DNA from: Natronomonas gomsonensis
Lineage (GTDB): Archaea > Halobacteriota > Halobacteria > Halobacteriales > Haloarculaceae
Direction of reading: 5' to 3'
Assembly (NCBI RefSeq): GCF_013391635.1
Contig: NZ_JACAWU010000001.1
Location: forward strand, 868,001 to 932,000
Length of the DNA stretch: 64,000 nucleotides
This document shows, in pieces, positions 25,756 to 34,940 of this stretch. Every line of letters begins with the position of its first letter. Position 1 is the stretch's first letter. The notes under the pieces were generated by a model. That model was given only the letters and a program-made list of their open reading frames with translations. It was not told the origin of the DNA and ran no database searches. The position numbers were made by a program, and so were the translations under genes.

Positions 25756-26346
25756 TTACTTGCCGCGTTTGTCGTTGGCGCGGATGCTCGGACGCACCTT
25801 CTCGGCACCCGTCCCACGGTTCTGCTGGCCGCGACCGCGCTGGCCGGCGGAGGTGCGGCCTCGGTAGGCCCGACCTTTGTGGCTGTCGTCACAGATCCAG
25901 TTCAGGTCGTCGTCGTTCTGAATCGCGCCGTGTTCGGGGTCCAGCAGGATGACTTCGAACCACTTCTGGGAGCCATCCTCACCGACCCAGTAGGAGTTCA
26001 GCACACGCAGGTTGCGGTAGCGTCGACTCGAGCGCTCCTCGGCGATGCGCTGGAGGTTCTTCCGGCGGGTAATCTTGTTGACACCCTGTCGCTTCGAGCG
26101 ACGGCCGGCCTTGAACCGCTGTTTGCGGGCGCTGCCCTTCCGGACCGACACCCGGGCGACGACGACGCCCTGTTTGGCCTTGTAGCCGAGCGAGCGGGCT
26201 CGGTCGAGGCGGGTCGGTCGTTCGACGCGTTCGATTGCGCCCTGGTCGCGCCAGTCCTGTTGGCGCTGCCACTGTAGTTCCGCGAGCTTTCCTTCCTTCG
26301 GCGTTTTCCACGCCTCCCGAATGTGGGAGTAGAAGCTTCGTGCCAT
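25756..26346 (-). CDS. rpl15e: 50S ribosomal protein L15e
   Basis: A 196-aa archaeal/eukaryotic-type ribosomal protein with the conserved start [13 protein letters not shown], the basic core [20 protein letters not shown], and [20 protein letters not shown] near the middle. It is rich in Lys and Arg and unusually basic for this acidic proteome, as expected for an rRNA-binding protein of the large subunit. Coding is unambiguous at this length. It is followed by a 175-bp gap before the HVO_2922 mini-ORF. Confidence 0.98.
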   Translation of the reverse strand: MARSFYSHIREAWKTPKEGKLAELQWQRQQDWRDQGAIERVERPTRLDRARSLGYKAKQGVVVARVSVRKGSARKQRFKAGRRSKRQGVNKITRRKNLQRIAEERSSRRYRNLRVLNSYWVGEDGSQKWFEVILLDPEHGAIQNDDDLNWICDDSHKGRAYRGRTSAGQRGRGQQNRGTGAEKVRPSIRANDKRGK

Positions 26347-26723
26347 ATGTGTTCACCACGGGCGTTGCGTGGTTCAATTCCCGCCGCGGCCACCCGCGGG
26401 GGGAATCACATCCCGACCTGCGTAGACAGGTGCCCGCTGGTGCCCGTCGTCCAGCGAGTTGGCCGAATTTCAACAGCGGCGTGGTTAAGGGCTTCGAAAC
26501 CGCCTTGCGCAGCAGTCGGCCGATGCCGCCCCACCGGACAGCTCACCGATGCCGCTTCGGACGCTCGTTCCGTTCGACGTGAATCGTTTCTGTACTCGGG
26601 ATGCCGGTTGAAACCTCTGTGGAATTTCGGATTTGATATCGCAAATAGTGGTTTATATCTGTGCCGGTGGGCTGGACACTACTGAACACACGACACCGCT
26701 CAAAACGGCTTAGACCTTCGAAT
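26347..26723. other. Intergenic region with a tRNA 3'-end-like fragment
   Basis: A 377-bp gap between rpl15e and rio2. At 26367-26394 the plus strand resembles the T-arm and 3' acceptor half of a tRNA (GCG-T-GG stem, TTCAATT loop, CCCGC, then CGCGGCCACC). A T interrupts the 5' stem strand and no matching 5' half is nearby, so it is not a working tRNA gene. The remainder shows no coding frame and includes A/T-rich stretches near 26630-26660. Confidence 0.45.
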
Positions 26724-27629
26724 TCAGGCGAATTCGCGCACGGTCTCGAAACTGTCTGCGACGATCGCCGCTGCCAGCGCCGCCCGGTCGACATCGGGCG
26801 TCTCGTTGGGGTATTTCCGCTCGAAGTACCCCAGCAGGTTCTCTACGTCCCGTCCCAGGAGTTCCTCGCTGTTCTCGTGTTCGGTCGGGACCGCTTGGGG
26901 CCAATCGAAAATCGTCACGCCCTCACTGGAGACGAAGACGTTGTACTCGCTCATGTCGGCGTGGACGTAGCCGGCGCCGTAGGCCGCCGCCATCTCCTCG
27001 CAAATCAAATCGATGACGCCGACGACCTGGCCGGAGTCGAGTTTCGCACGCGAGAGTTCGACGCCGCCGAGTTTCTCCATGACGATGGCGTGGCGGTTCT
27101 GGTCGACCGGTCGGGGGACGCGAACCTCCGGATACAGCGTTTCTAGGGCTTCGTACTCTCGCTCTGCGGCCTTGCGCGCGGTGTAGAGCCACGACCGGTG
27201 TTCGTTGTCGGCGGTGTACTCCCGCTCTTTCTGGACCTCCCGGAAGTTCGTGTACCCCTCGCGGTGGTACTTCAGCGCCAACGGCTGGAACGACCGTGCC
27301 TCGTACACGTCGCTTTCCTTGCCGACGCCGAGGGGGGCGCCGACGCCGTCGATGGTGTCTCGCTCCGAAAACGTTCGTAGTGCCAGCGCGTCGTACCCCT
27401 CGAACGTGAGTCGGTAACCGGTGTACTGGATGGTCTTTCGCTCGACCAGCCCCCGGTCCATACAGCGGTCGACGCGGTAGGTGACCTCCTCCTCGTCGAG
27501 CCGTGAGAACTCGGGGAGCTTCTCGACTGCGACCCACCGCGAAAAGCGCATCCCGTGTTCGAGCCCCGACAGCAGGTGGAAGTCCTCGGGCTCCAACTCG
27601 GCCATCTGCGCAGCGACGTTCTGGACCAT
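26724..27629 (-). CDS. rio2: RIO-type serine/threonine kinase Rio2
   Basis: 301 aa. An N-terminal winged-helix domain characteristic of Rio2 (about residues 1-85) precedes the kinase domain with GVGKESDVYEA (ATP loop), the catalytic loop HADMSEYNVFV and the metal-binding IFDWPQAV. Rio2 acts in late maturation of the small ribosomal subunit. The start MVQNVAAQMAEL at 27629 fits the family; the reading frame extends upstream without similarity. It lies in a ribosome-related context with rpl15e. Confidence 0.95.
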   Translation of the reverse strand: MVQNVAAQMAELEPEDFHLLSGLEHGMRFSRWVAVEKLPEFSRLDEEEVTYRVDRCMDRGLVERKTIQYTGYRLTFEGYDALALRTFSERDTIDGVGAPLGVGKESDVYEARSFQPLALKYHREGYTNFREVQKEREYTADNEHRSWLYTARKAAEREYEALETLYPEVRVPRPVDQNRHAIVMEKLGGVELSRAKLDSGQVVGVIDLICEEMAAAYGAGYVHADMSEYNVFVSSEGVTIFDWPQAVPTEHENSEELLGRDVENLLGYFERKYPNETPDVDRAALAAAIVADSFETVREFA

Positions 27630-28438
27630 CTCGCTTCCTGTAGCGGCCGGACACCCAAAAGCGCCTCGCGTGCGGCCGACGAATGCAATAAACCAATTAT
27701 CGCGATATAGAAACCTGTCTGGGAACGCTCGGCCCATCGGAACGGCCCCAACACGTCGTTCCCGGTCTCGGTGAGCAGCGGCTCCGTAGCCGTTTCGAAC
27801 CCTCTGCGCCGTTCCACAGAACTGCGCCGGTGACCCGTGAACCTCTTCGCGCGCACGCCCGCGGAGACGACCAGTTGATTGACAGGGTCCCATTGACGGA
27901 ACCTCCAACATAGAGTCTCGACCAATTCGACTCGGTATTTCCTCGTCAGGGTACCCAATCGACGGTGTATCAATCACGATACTCCAATCTGCGTTTCCAG
28001 CCGCGAGTACGGGCCATCTGTTGGTCACCGGCCAGTCTCTCATACTGTAATTCAATCAATAGTTCGATACCATCGCCGGCTGTTCATCCGGCCGAAGCTC
28101 TCGAACACGGCCTTCGTTGTTGCGGACGGTTGCCTACCATTGCACAGGGACCGATGTCGCAGGGTGCTGTAGCGTCACTTCCGACCTGATACCTCCGTCT
28201 CCCTCCGGCTTGGGGATTGAACGATTCCCCACCCGAATTCCTCACGTCTCGATGTTCGGAAGATGGGCTACACCTGCCGATTTCTACTCTTGGCTCCGAC
28301 AACGAACTGCGCCGAGTGAGTGCTGCGTTTTCGCCTGCTGCTTAACCGCCACCGAATGATTTGCTATAGCGCTATATGGTTTATTCTAAATTTACGGCTC
28401 ACCCGTACGCTCATGTCTCCACGCTTCAGAATCGACGT
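27630..28438. other. Long gene-poor region
   Basis: About 809 bp between rio2 and the DJ-1 gene with no frame of convincing codon usage; composition drifts to higher A+T. Short open frames on both strands show no recognised family. A 12-bp perfect palindrome (TATAGCGCTATA, 28365-28376) is followed by an A/T-rich run (28380-28395). Decayed mobile-element remnants are possible but I could not identify any. Confidence 0.5.
28365..28376. repeat. 12-bp palindrome upstream of the DJ-1 gene
   Basis: TATAGCGCTATA is a perfect palindrome 63-74 bp before the DJ-1 start, next to a likely A/T-rich promoter run. Its position suits an operator for a dimeric regulator, but this is inference. Confidence 0.4.
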
Positions 28439-29020
28439 ATGAACGTCAAACTGCTGTTGTTCGAGGGGTTCGACGAACTCGACGCGGTCGGTCCCTACGA
28501 GGTGTTCCAGCTGGCAGGGCGATACGGCTGTGATATGTCGGCCGAGTTGGTGACGCTGACCCCGACCGACCGCGTCGTCGCCCGTAGCGGCATGCGAATC
28601 GAACCGCACGGGGCGCTCGAAGGTTCCGAGGCGGACTTCGTCGTCGTTCCCGGCGGCGGCTGGAACGACGACGGTCCCGGCGTCCGCGTCGAGTACGACC
28701 GCGGCGAAATTCCCGACGTTCTCGCCCGGTTTCACGCCGAGAGGACGGCCGTCGCGTCGGTCTGTACCGGGGCGCTGCTGCTCGCGAAGGCCGGCCTGCT
28801 GGACGGTCGTCCGGCGACGACACACCACACTGCACTCGAGGACCTCCGGGAGATGGGCGCCGATGTCGTCGAGGACCGCGTCGTCGACGACGGCGACGTA
28901 CTCACGGCCGGCGGCATCACCTCGGGGTTCGACCTCGCACTCCACGTCGTCGCCCGGGAGTGTGGCGAGTCGGTCGCCGAGTCGGTCGCACGCGAGTTGG
29001 AGTACGAGCGAGCGATTTAG
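28439..29020 (+). CDS. DJ-1/PfpI family protein
   Basis: 193 aa of the class I glutamine amidotransferase-like fold. The nucleophile elbow is ASVCTGALLLA with Cys109, followed by the usual GLLDGRPATTHH; the GGG of VVPGGGW precedes it. DJ-1/PfpI proteins include deglycase-like, protease-like and isonitrile hydratase enzymes; the LDAVGPYEVF start resembles the AraC-linked isonitrile hydratase group. The activity is not fixed by sequence. The ATG at 28439 is chosen because an upstream in-frame ATG would add residues with no family match. Confidence 0.85.
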   Translation: MNVKLLLFEGFDELDAVGPYEVFQLAGRYGCDMSAELVTLTPTDRVVARSGMRIEPHGALEGSEADFVVVPGGGWNDDGPGVRVEYDRGEIPDVLARFHAERTAVASVCTGALLLAKAGLLDGRPATTHHTALEDLREMGADVVEDRVVDDGDVLTAGGITSGFDLALHVVARECGESVAESVARELEYERAI

Positions 29021-29045
29021 GAACCCTGACGACGGAGAGACTGCC

Positions 29046-29777
29046 GTGCGACTGGAGAATACATACATCGCCGTCGACGGGGTGGGAGAGACGACCGAGC
29101 GAAACCTCTGGGAGCGCGGCGCCCGGACCTGGTCGGAGTTCGACCCCTCGCTGTGTGGGTCGACGACTGCCGACCGCATCGAATCGTTCATCGACACCGC
29201 CCGTCCGCGCCTCGATTCTGGTGATTCGGACTTTTTCGCCCAGCAGTTGCCCTCCAGCGAGCGGTGGCGACTGTACGAGGACTTCCGCAATGAGGCGTGT
29301 TTCTTCGACATCGAGACGACTGGACTGGACCACTCCCGAAACGAGGTGACCTGTGTCAGTTTCCATCAGGGTGGTGACACCGAGACGCTCGTCTCCGGCG
29401 ACGACCTCACTCGGAAGAACCTTCAGGCACTGCTCGACTCGCCACTGCTCGTCACGTTCAACGGCGCGCGCTTCGACGTGCCGTTCCTCGAGGAGTCATT
29501 CGACCTCTCTATCGACATCCCGCATCTCGATTTGATGTACCCCTGCAAGCGCGTGGGGCTATCGGGCGGGCTGAAGGCCATCGAACCAGAGGTCGGTGTC
29601 GAGCGTGACCGCCCCGACATCTCCGGGAAGGACGCGGTTCGGCTGTGGCGGGAACACGAACGCGGCGTCGACGGCTCTCTGGAGACGCTCGTCTCGTATA
29701 ACCGCGAGGACGCGGTGAACCTCAAGACGGTCGCAGACCGGACCGTCGAGCGACTCGACCGGAAGACGCTGCCCTGA
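29046..29777 (+). CDS. RNase H-like (DEDD) 3'-5' exonuclease, YprB-type
   Basis: 243 aa. A helix-hairpin-like N-terminal part (VDGVGETTERNLWERG) precedes a DEDD exonuclease fold: FFDIETTGLD (D-x-E), LVTFNGARFDVPFLE and SYNREDAVNLK. This layout matches YprB ribonuclease H-like proteins. It probably processes or degrades a nucleic acid; the in vivo substrate is unknown. The GTG start at 29046 lies 25 bp after the DJ-1 gene, so they may be co-transcribed. Confidence 0.82.
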   Translation: MRLENTYIAVDGVGETTERNLWERGARTWSEFDPSLCGSTTADRIESFIDTARPRLDSGDSDFFAQQLPSSERWRLYEDFRNEACFFDIETTGLDHSRNEVTCVSFHQGGDTETLVSGDDLTRKNLQALLDSPLLVTFNGARFDVPFLEESFDLSIDIPHLDLMYPCKRVGLSGGLKAIEPEVGVERDRPDISGKDAVRLWREHERGVDGSLETLVSYNREDAVNLKTVADRTVERLDRKTLP

Positions 29778-29848
29778 TTCTGTCAGCCGAACTGACCGGC
29801 TTCGCCGACTCCCACAACTCTTTGCAGGTGGGGGATAACCGCCCTACT

Positions 29849-31024
29849 ATGACCGAGCAGTTCGGCAATCGGAAAGTCAACCGCGTGTACCGCGAGGGAA
29901 TGCACGAGGGGAAATCATCTGAGTTCCCCGTCCGCTACGAGGATTTACGCGAGACCGCCCACGAGGCGATGGACGACACCGCGCGTGCGTACATCCACGG
30001 CGGCGCCGGCGCCGAGGAGACGTTCCGCAAGGAGCAGGATTTCTCGGAGTGGCGCATCGTTCCGCGAATGTTGCAGGGCGTCGCCGACCGGGATTTGACG
30101 ACCGAAGTGCTGGGTCAGGAAATCGACTATCCGGCGATGGTGACGCCGCTCGGCGTCCAGTCGCTCGTCCACGACGACGCCGAACTCGCGACGGCGGCGG
30201 CTTGTGACGAACTGAACGTCCCATTCATCCTCTCGTCGTTGTCCTCGACGTCGATGGAAGATGTCTCCGAGGAGTTGGGTGACACGCCGAAGTGGTTCCA
30301 GTTCTACTGGTCCTCGGACGAGGACATCGCCCGCTCGTTCCTCAACCGCGCCGAGGACGCCGGCTACGACGCCATCGTGGTCACCGTCGACGCGCCGACG
30401 CTTGGCTGGCGCGAACGCCTCATCGAGCGCGGTTATTACCCCTTCCTCGACGGCGAGGGCGTCGCGAACTACTTCTCGGACCCCGAGTTCCGCAGCCAAC
30501 TCGACGACCCGCCGGAGGAGGACCCACAGGCCGCCGTCGACCACTTCCTCGACATCTTCGGCGACTCCTCGCTGACGTGGGACGACCTCGAATTCGTCTT
30601 CGAGAACACCGACCTGCCGGTGCTCATCAAGGGCGTCCTCCATCCGGAGGACGCCCGACTGGCGGTCGAACACGGCGCCGACGGCGTCGGCGTCTCCACT
30701 CACGGCGGTCGACAGGTCGACGGCTCTATCACCGCCATCGAGGCGCTGCCGGACATCGTCGACGAGGTCGGCGACGAGGCCACCATCACCTTCGACTCGG
30801 GCATCCGCCGCGGGTCGGACATGTACAAGGCGCTGGCGCTCGGCGCCGACGCCTGTCTCATCGGCCGGCCGTTCATCTACGGACTGGCGCTCGGCGGCCA
30901 GGCGGGCGTCCACCACGTCCTCGAGAACCTCATCGCCGACTTCGACCTGACGATGGGGCTGGCCGGCCGAGATTCGGTGTCGGAGGTCAACCGCAACTCC
31001 CTGCGCCACGAAGACGACCTCTGA
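29849..31024 (+). CDS. FMN-dependent alpha-hydroxy-acid dehydrogenase (lactate oxidase-like)
   Basis: 391 aa of the FMN TIM-barrel family. The FMN-binding start region PAMVTPLG, the core VTVDAPTLGWRE and the catalytic His/Arg motif THGGRQVDG are visible, then FDSGIRRGSDMYKALALGA and GRPFIYGLALGG. Members oxidise L-lactate, glycolate or related acids; some are lactate 2-monooxygenases. The physiological acid is not settled. The ATG at 29849 gives a normal N-terminus. It precedes threonine synthase by 14 bp. Confidence 0.85.
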   Translation: MTEQFGNRKVNRVYREGMHEGKSSEFPVRYEDLRETAHEAMDDTARAYIHGGAGAEETFRKEQDFSEWRIVPRMLQGVADRDLTTEVLGQEIDYPAMVTPLGVQSLVHDDAELATAAACDELNVPFILSSLSSTSMEDVSEELGDTPKWFQFYWSSDEDIARSFLNRAEDAGYDAIVVTVDAPTLGWRERLIERGYYPFLDGEGVANYFSDPEFRSQLDDPPEEDPQAAVDHFLDIFGDSSLTWDDLEFVFENTDLPVLIKGVLHPEDARLAVEHGADGVGVSTHGGRQVDGSITAIEALPDIVDEVGDEATITFDSGIRRGSDMYKALALGADACLIGRPFIYGLALGGQAGVHHVLENLIADFDLTMGLAGRDSVSEVNRNSLRHEDDL

Positions 31025-31038
31025 GGCGTCGGGAGTCG

Positions 31039-32247
31039 ATGCCGCTTCGATACGTCTGTTACGACTGTGGCCCTCGGGGTAGCGACGGCAGCGGCCGGTG
31101 TGACTGCGGCGAACCGTTGTGGCTCGACACATCGACCGACGCGTTCGACTGGGACGACACCGTCGACGCGCCGGGGCTGTGGCGCTACGAACCGCTATTG
31201 CCGGCCCCGCTTCCGAACCCTCCGAGTCTCGCCGCGGCCGCGGGCGGGACGCCGCTACTCCGCGACGACGCTCTCGATTCGTTCGTCGGCGCGTCGGTCC
31301 ACCTGAAACTCGAGGGCCAACAGCCGACGGGGAGTTTCAAGGACCGCGGCAGTGCCCTCGCGCTGGCGGCGATGGAGGCCGGGCTGGTCGGCGGCGATGG
31401 CGAGACCACAGCTATCGGGACGGTCTCCCACGGCAACATGGCGATGAGCACCGCCGCCTTCGCTGCCGCCTTCGACCGGCCCTGTGTCGTCCTCGTCCCC
31501 GACGACATCCCACCGGAACGCCTCGGTGTCATCGGTCAGTTCGACCCGACGATACTCCGGGTTCGCGGCGACTACGGCCGACTGTACGAGCGGTCGCTGG
31601 AACTCGGCGTTGAGTACGGAATCCGCTTCGTCAACTCCGATTCGCCGCTCCGGGTGGAGGGCCAGAAGACGACTGCGCTGGAGCTGTGTGAGGCATTTGC
31701 GCCGTCGACGCCCGACGGAATCGTCCTGCCGGTCAGCAGCGGCGGTCACGCGAGCGGCGTCTGGAAGGCCCTCCGAGAACTCCGGGGCGCGGGCGCAATC
31801 GATGCCTTGCCGGCGCTGTATCTCGTCCAAGCCGCTGCCTGTGCGCCCATCGCCGAGGCCTTCGCCGCGGGCGCGGAGACGGTGTCGGCCGTCGAGGGCG
31901 GCGAGACCATCGCCTACTCCATCGCCAACGCCGACCCGCCCAGCGGGACGCGGGCGTTGCGTGCCGTTCGTGATACCGGCGGCGCCGCAATCGCCGTCGA
32001 CGACGACGCCATCCGGAGCGCCCAGCGGGAGCTGGCGACCGAAGCCGGCGTGAGCGTCGAGACCGCCGGGGCGGTCGCCCTCGCCGGAGCGAAGCAGTTG
32101 GTCGCCGACGGCGTCATCACGGACGACGACGACGTGGCCGTCGTCGCCACCGGTACCGGGCTCACCGAAGCGTCGGCGGACGTATCGGCTCCGGCCGTCG
32201 ACCTCGCTGCCCTCGACGGTCGACTCGCGGAGTTCGCCGGCCGCTGA
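31039..32247 (+). CDS. thrC: Threonine synthase
   Basis: 402 aa. An N-terminal Cys cluster (CYDC, CDCG) resembles a small zinc ribbon, followed by the PLP fold-type II domain with the cofactor lysine in GSFKDRG (Lys101) and the phosphate-binding VSSGGHASG. It converts O-phosphohomoserine to threonine. Related PLP enzymes of this layout can include cysteate synthase-like members, but threonine synthase is the usual assignment. The start MPLRYVCYDC gives a complete N-terminus; the frame extends upstream through the preceding gene without meaning. Confidence 0.87.
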   Translation: MPLRYVCYDCGPRGSDGSGRCDCGEPLWLDTSTDAFDWDDTVDAPGLWRYEPLLPAPLPNPPSLAAAAGGTPLLRDDALDSFVGASVHLKLEGQQPTGSFKDRGSALALAAMEAGLVGGDGETTAIGTVSHGNMAMSTAAFAAAFDRPCVVLVPDDIPPERLGVIGQFDPTILRVRGDYGRLYERSLELGVEYGIRFVNSDSPLRVEGQKTTALELCEAFAPSTPDGIVLPVSSGGHASGVWKALRELRGAGAIDALPALYLVQAAACAPIAEAFAAGAETVSAVEGGETIAYSIANADPPSGTRALRAVRDTGGAAIAVDDDAIRSAQRELATEAGVSVETAGAVALAGAKQLVADGVITDDDDVAVVATGTGLTEASADVSAPAVDLAALDGRLAEFAGR

Positions 32248-32259
32248 CCCGCCGGCGAC

Positions 32260-33039
32260 TCACACCGTCCCGACGACGACGTAGAACGGGACGGTTTCAC
32301 GGCGTCGGTACTCCTCGTTTTGGACCTGCCGGACGGCCTCCCGGCCCATCTCGCGCCATTCGGCTCTGAGCGCGTCGAGTTCGGCGTCGGTGCCGGCCAT
32401 CGTCTCCCGACGTTCCCGGAGACCGGCGCCGCTGGCCTTCCGGCCGACTTCGCGCACGTCGCGGTCGCTGTACGGTGGCTCGACCACGAGCGTCTGGTCG
32501 TATCGCCTCGTCGTAATCCCCGAAAGGCCGACCGATTCGAAGAGGTCGGCGGTGTCGGCGCCCAACGCCACGTCGGTGTCGACCCCGCTGAGGTACCGCC
32601 GTCGTGCCTGCCGTGCCAACTCGCCTTCGGCGTCGACCGTCGAGACGACCGAGACGGCGCCGTTGTCGGGTTCGATGGCCGCTACACGCTGGTCGGCGAC
32701 GCGGGCGAACTCCCGAAGCGCCCGTTCGGGGTCGGGAAGGTTGATGAGCAGCGCCTGACAGACGACGAGGTCGAAGGCGTCGTCGGGGAAGGGCAGGCGG
32801 TAGGCGTCGCCTCGGACCGTCGGCCCTTCGAGTTCGGCCAGCAGGTCGGCGTCGCGGTCACAGCCGACGACCTCGGCGTCGGACTCCTCGCGGAGGACGC
32901 GGGTCAGCGCGCCCTCGCCACAGCCGACATCGAGGATTCGCTCACGGGAACCGAGTTCCAGCGGTTCGAGTGCTTCCCGGCTCTTTGCCCACATCCCTCG
33001 CCGCGTCTCGCGCAGGTACTCGGCGGAGAACTGCCGCAT
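32260..33039 (-). CDS. Class I SAM-dependent methyltransferase
   Basis: 259 aa. Motif I is ILDVGCGEGALTRVL, then the SAM-binding acid in VVGCDRDADLL and motif IV VVCQALLINLPDPE. It methylates an unknown substrate; small-molecule methyltransferases and quinone methyltransferases share these motifs. It converges with threonine synthase, whose stop lies 12 bp away. Confidence 0.88.
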   Translation of the reverse strand: MRQFSAEYLRETRRGMWAKSREALEPLELGSRERILDVGCGEGALTRVLREESDAEVVGCDRDADLLAELEGPTVRGDAYRLPFPDDAFDLVVCQALLINLPDPERALREFARVADQRVAAIEPDNGAVSVVSTVDAEGELARQARRRYLSGVDTDVALGADTADLFESVGLSGITTRRYDQTLVVEPPYSDRDVREVGRKASGAGLRERRETMAGTDAELDALRAEWREMGREAVRQVQNEEYRRRETVPFYVVVGTV

Positions 33040-33084
33040 TGGTGGCTCAAAGTGGATGGTCGATTAAAACGTGGTCGGTCCGCG

Positions 33085-33918
33085 CTACGCCTCGCGCAGT
33101 TCCCGAACGCGCTGGATGTTCCACGCGAAGGACTTGCCGTTCTCGGTCGGGGTCTCCAGGACGAACGGCACGTCTTCGACGGCCTCGTGGTTGACGAACG
33201 CGCGCATGCCTTCCTCGCCGATGAGTCCCTCGCCGATGTGGGCGTGTTCGTCCTTGTTCGTGCCGCACTCGTGTTTCGAGTCGTTGAGGTGGACGTACTC
33301 CAGGTGTTCGAGGCCGACCTGTGCGTCGAACTCGTCGAAGGTTTCGGCGACGCCTTCGGGCGTCGAGAGGTCATACCCCGCCGCGAACATGTGCGCGGTG
33401 TCCAGACAGATGTCGAGGTCCTGGTCGCTGCGGTCTAAGACGCCGGCGAGTTCCTCGAAGGTGCCGCCGAGTTTCGTCCCGCTGCCGGCGTCGGATTCGA
33501 TGAGAATCGTCACGTCGTCGGGCACGTCGAGTTCGTCGAGGACGGAGGCGGCGTTGTCCAGTCCTCCATCGACCCCGGCGCCGGTGTGGGCGCCCAAGTG
33601 GACGTTGACGTAGGGAACGTCGAGTTTCGCGGCGGCGTCACACTCCTTCTGCATCGAGTCCAGGGACTTCTCGCGGAGGTCCTCCTTCGGCGTACAGAGG
33701 TTGACGAGATAGGAGGTGTGAATCATCCACGGTGCGACGCCGTTGTTTTGGGTGAGGTCGCGGAACCGCTCGGCCTCCTCGTCTCCGATATTGGGGTCCT
33801 GCCACACCTGCGGGGAGTGGGTGAAAATCTGCCCGCAGTTGCCTTCGTATTCGAGTTGTTCCTCGACCGCGTTGTAGACGCCCCCCGCGATGGAGGTGTG
33901 TGCGCCGACTCTAACCAT
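33085..33918 (-). CDS. nfo: Deoxyribonuclease IV (endonuclease IV)
   Basis: 277 aa AP endonuclease of the TIM-barrel Nfo family. Metal-ligand motifs are in MVRVGAHTS at the start, [34 protein letters not shown] and [10 protein letters not shown], and the final GEGLIG. It incises 5' of abasic sites and acts in base-excision repair. The start at 33918 is set by the family N-terminus; the long upstream frame overlaps the lipoate ligase gene and is a shadow. Confidence 0.95.
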   Translation of the reverse strand: MVRVGAHTSIAGGVYNAVEEQLEYEGNCGQIFTHSPQVWQDPNIGDEEAERFRDLTQNNGVAPWMIHTSYLVNLCTPKEDLREKSLDSMQKECDAAAKLDVPYVNVHLGAHTGAGVDGGLDNAASVLDELDVPDDVTILIESDAGSGTKLGGTFEELAGVLDRSDQDLDICLDTAHMFAAGYDLSTPEGVAETFDEFDAQVGLEHLEYVHLNDSKHECGTNKDEHAHIGEGLIGEEGMRAFVNHEAVEDVPFVLETPTENGKSFAWNIQRVRELREA

Positions 33919-33995
33919 ACGCGTACTCCGAGAAGCGGGAAAATAGGGGCTTCGGAATCGGCGGTCGCGGTCGGTGGAGGGTTGTTCGCGTCGGA

Positions 33996-34841
33996 CTACT
34001 CCAGGGGGTCGGTTCGGTCGCGAACCCACGCGTCGGCGGCGTACTTTTCGGCGGCGACGGTCGAGACGCGTTCTCGTTCGGCGTCGGTCCACCCGTCTTC
34101 CTCGGCGTCGGCCCACTCGGCGAGGGACTCCTCGACGGCGGCGACGAACTGCGAGCGATGGAGGTCGTAGCCGCCGAAGGCGCCGAGGCCGGTTTCGACG
34201 GTGTCGTCGTAGCCGATGAACTCCTCGATGCCACAGACCCGTTCCTCGAAGGTCTCGGCGGTCACGGGCGGGTCGGCGAAGCACTCGAGGTGGCGTTCGG
34301 TGTTCACGTCGAAGGTCAGCGACCCGTGTTGGACGACCGCATCGCGGGTGCGGTACTGGGCGTTGCCGGCGATTTTCCGGCCGTCGGGACCGACGAGGTC
34401 GTGGGCGGGGTCGAGCGCCCGGAGGTAGCAGGCGGGGTCGTACAGCGCCTCGCGCTCCTCGTCGGCGAAGGACACGTCGACGCCAATTTCGTGGAAGGCG
34501 TCGACGATGGGTTCGAGGAACTCCCGATAACACTCGGTCACGTCGCTGGGGAAGGCGTCGGCGGGGGCGATGATGGAGTAGGCCACGTCGCCGGCGGTGT
34601 CGTGATAGATTGCGCCGCCGCCGGTCGGTCGGCGCGTCACGTCGATGTTCCACTCCTCGCAGAACTCCCAGTCGATTGCGTCGGGGTCGGTCGCATACCC
34701 GAGCGACAGCGTACTCGGGAGCCACCGATACAGCCGGACGGTCGCGGGGCCGCCCGAGGCGACGGTTTCGGCGGCGACCTCGTCGTAGGCCATCGCCTTC
34801 GCCCCGGGGAGCATCTCCTCTTTGATGAGCCGCCAGTCCAT
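33996..34841 (-). CDS. Lipoate-protein ligase family protein
   Basis: 281 aa of the biotin/lipoate protein ligase fold. Conserved features: [12 protein letters not shown] (substrate-binding region) and the catalytic lysine in [11 protein letters not shown]. It attaches lipoate or octanoate to the E2 or GcvH subunits of 2-oxoacid dehydrogenases and the glycine cleavage system. In archaea these genes often come as a split LplA; here a C-terminal accessory part ([15 protein letters not shown]) is present in the same chain. Confidence 0.88.
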   Translation of the reverse strand: MDWRLIKEEMLPGAKAMAYDEVAAETVASGGPATVRLYRWLPSTLSLGYATDPDAIDWEFCEEWNIDVTRRPTGGGAIYHDTAGDVAYSIIAPADAFPSDVTECYREFLEPIVDAFHEIGVDVSFADEEREALYDPACYLRALDPAHDLVGPDGRKIAGNAQYRTRDAVVQHGSLTFDVNTERHLECFADPPVTAETFEERVCGIEEFIGYDDTVETGLGAFGGYDLHRSQFVAAVEESLAEWADAEEDGWTDAERERVSTVAAEKYAADAWVRDRTDPLE

Positions 34842-34940
34842 ACCGGGTCGTGTTCGTCGCCGGTGAAAGCGATTGCGCCGTCTCCGTCGAAACGCTCAGC
34901 AGCTGATACGTTTCGATTCAGTTGCGGTCAGTACCAGCCG

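Noticed and set aside
26360..26400. Functional tRNA gene
   Set aside because: Only a T-arm and acceptor-like 3' part is seen, with an inserted base and no 5' half or anticodon arm.
28084..28359. Small frames on both strands in the gene-poor region
   Set aside because: Non-native codon use, many cysteines and prolines, no recognised family, and mutual overlap.
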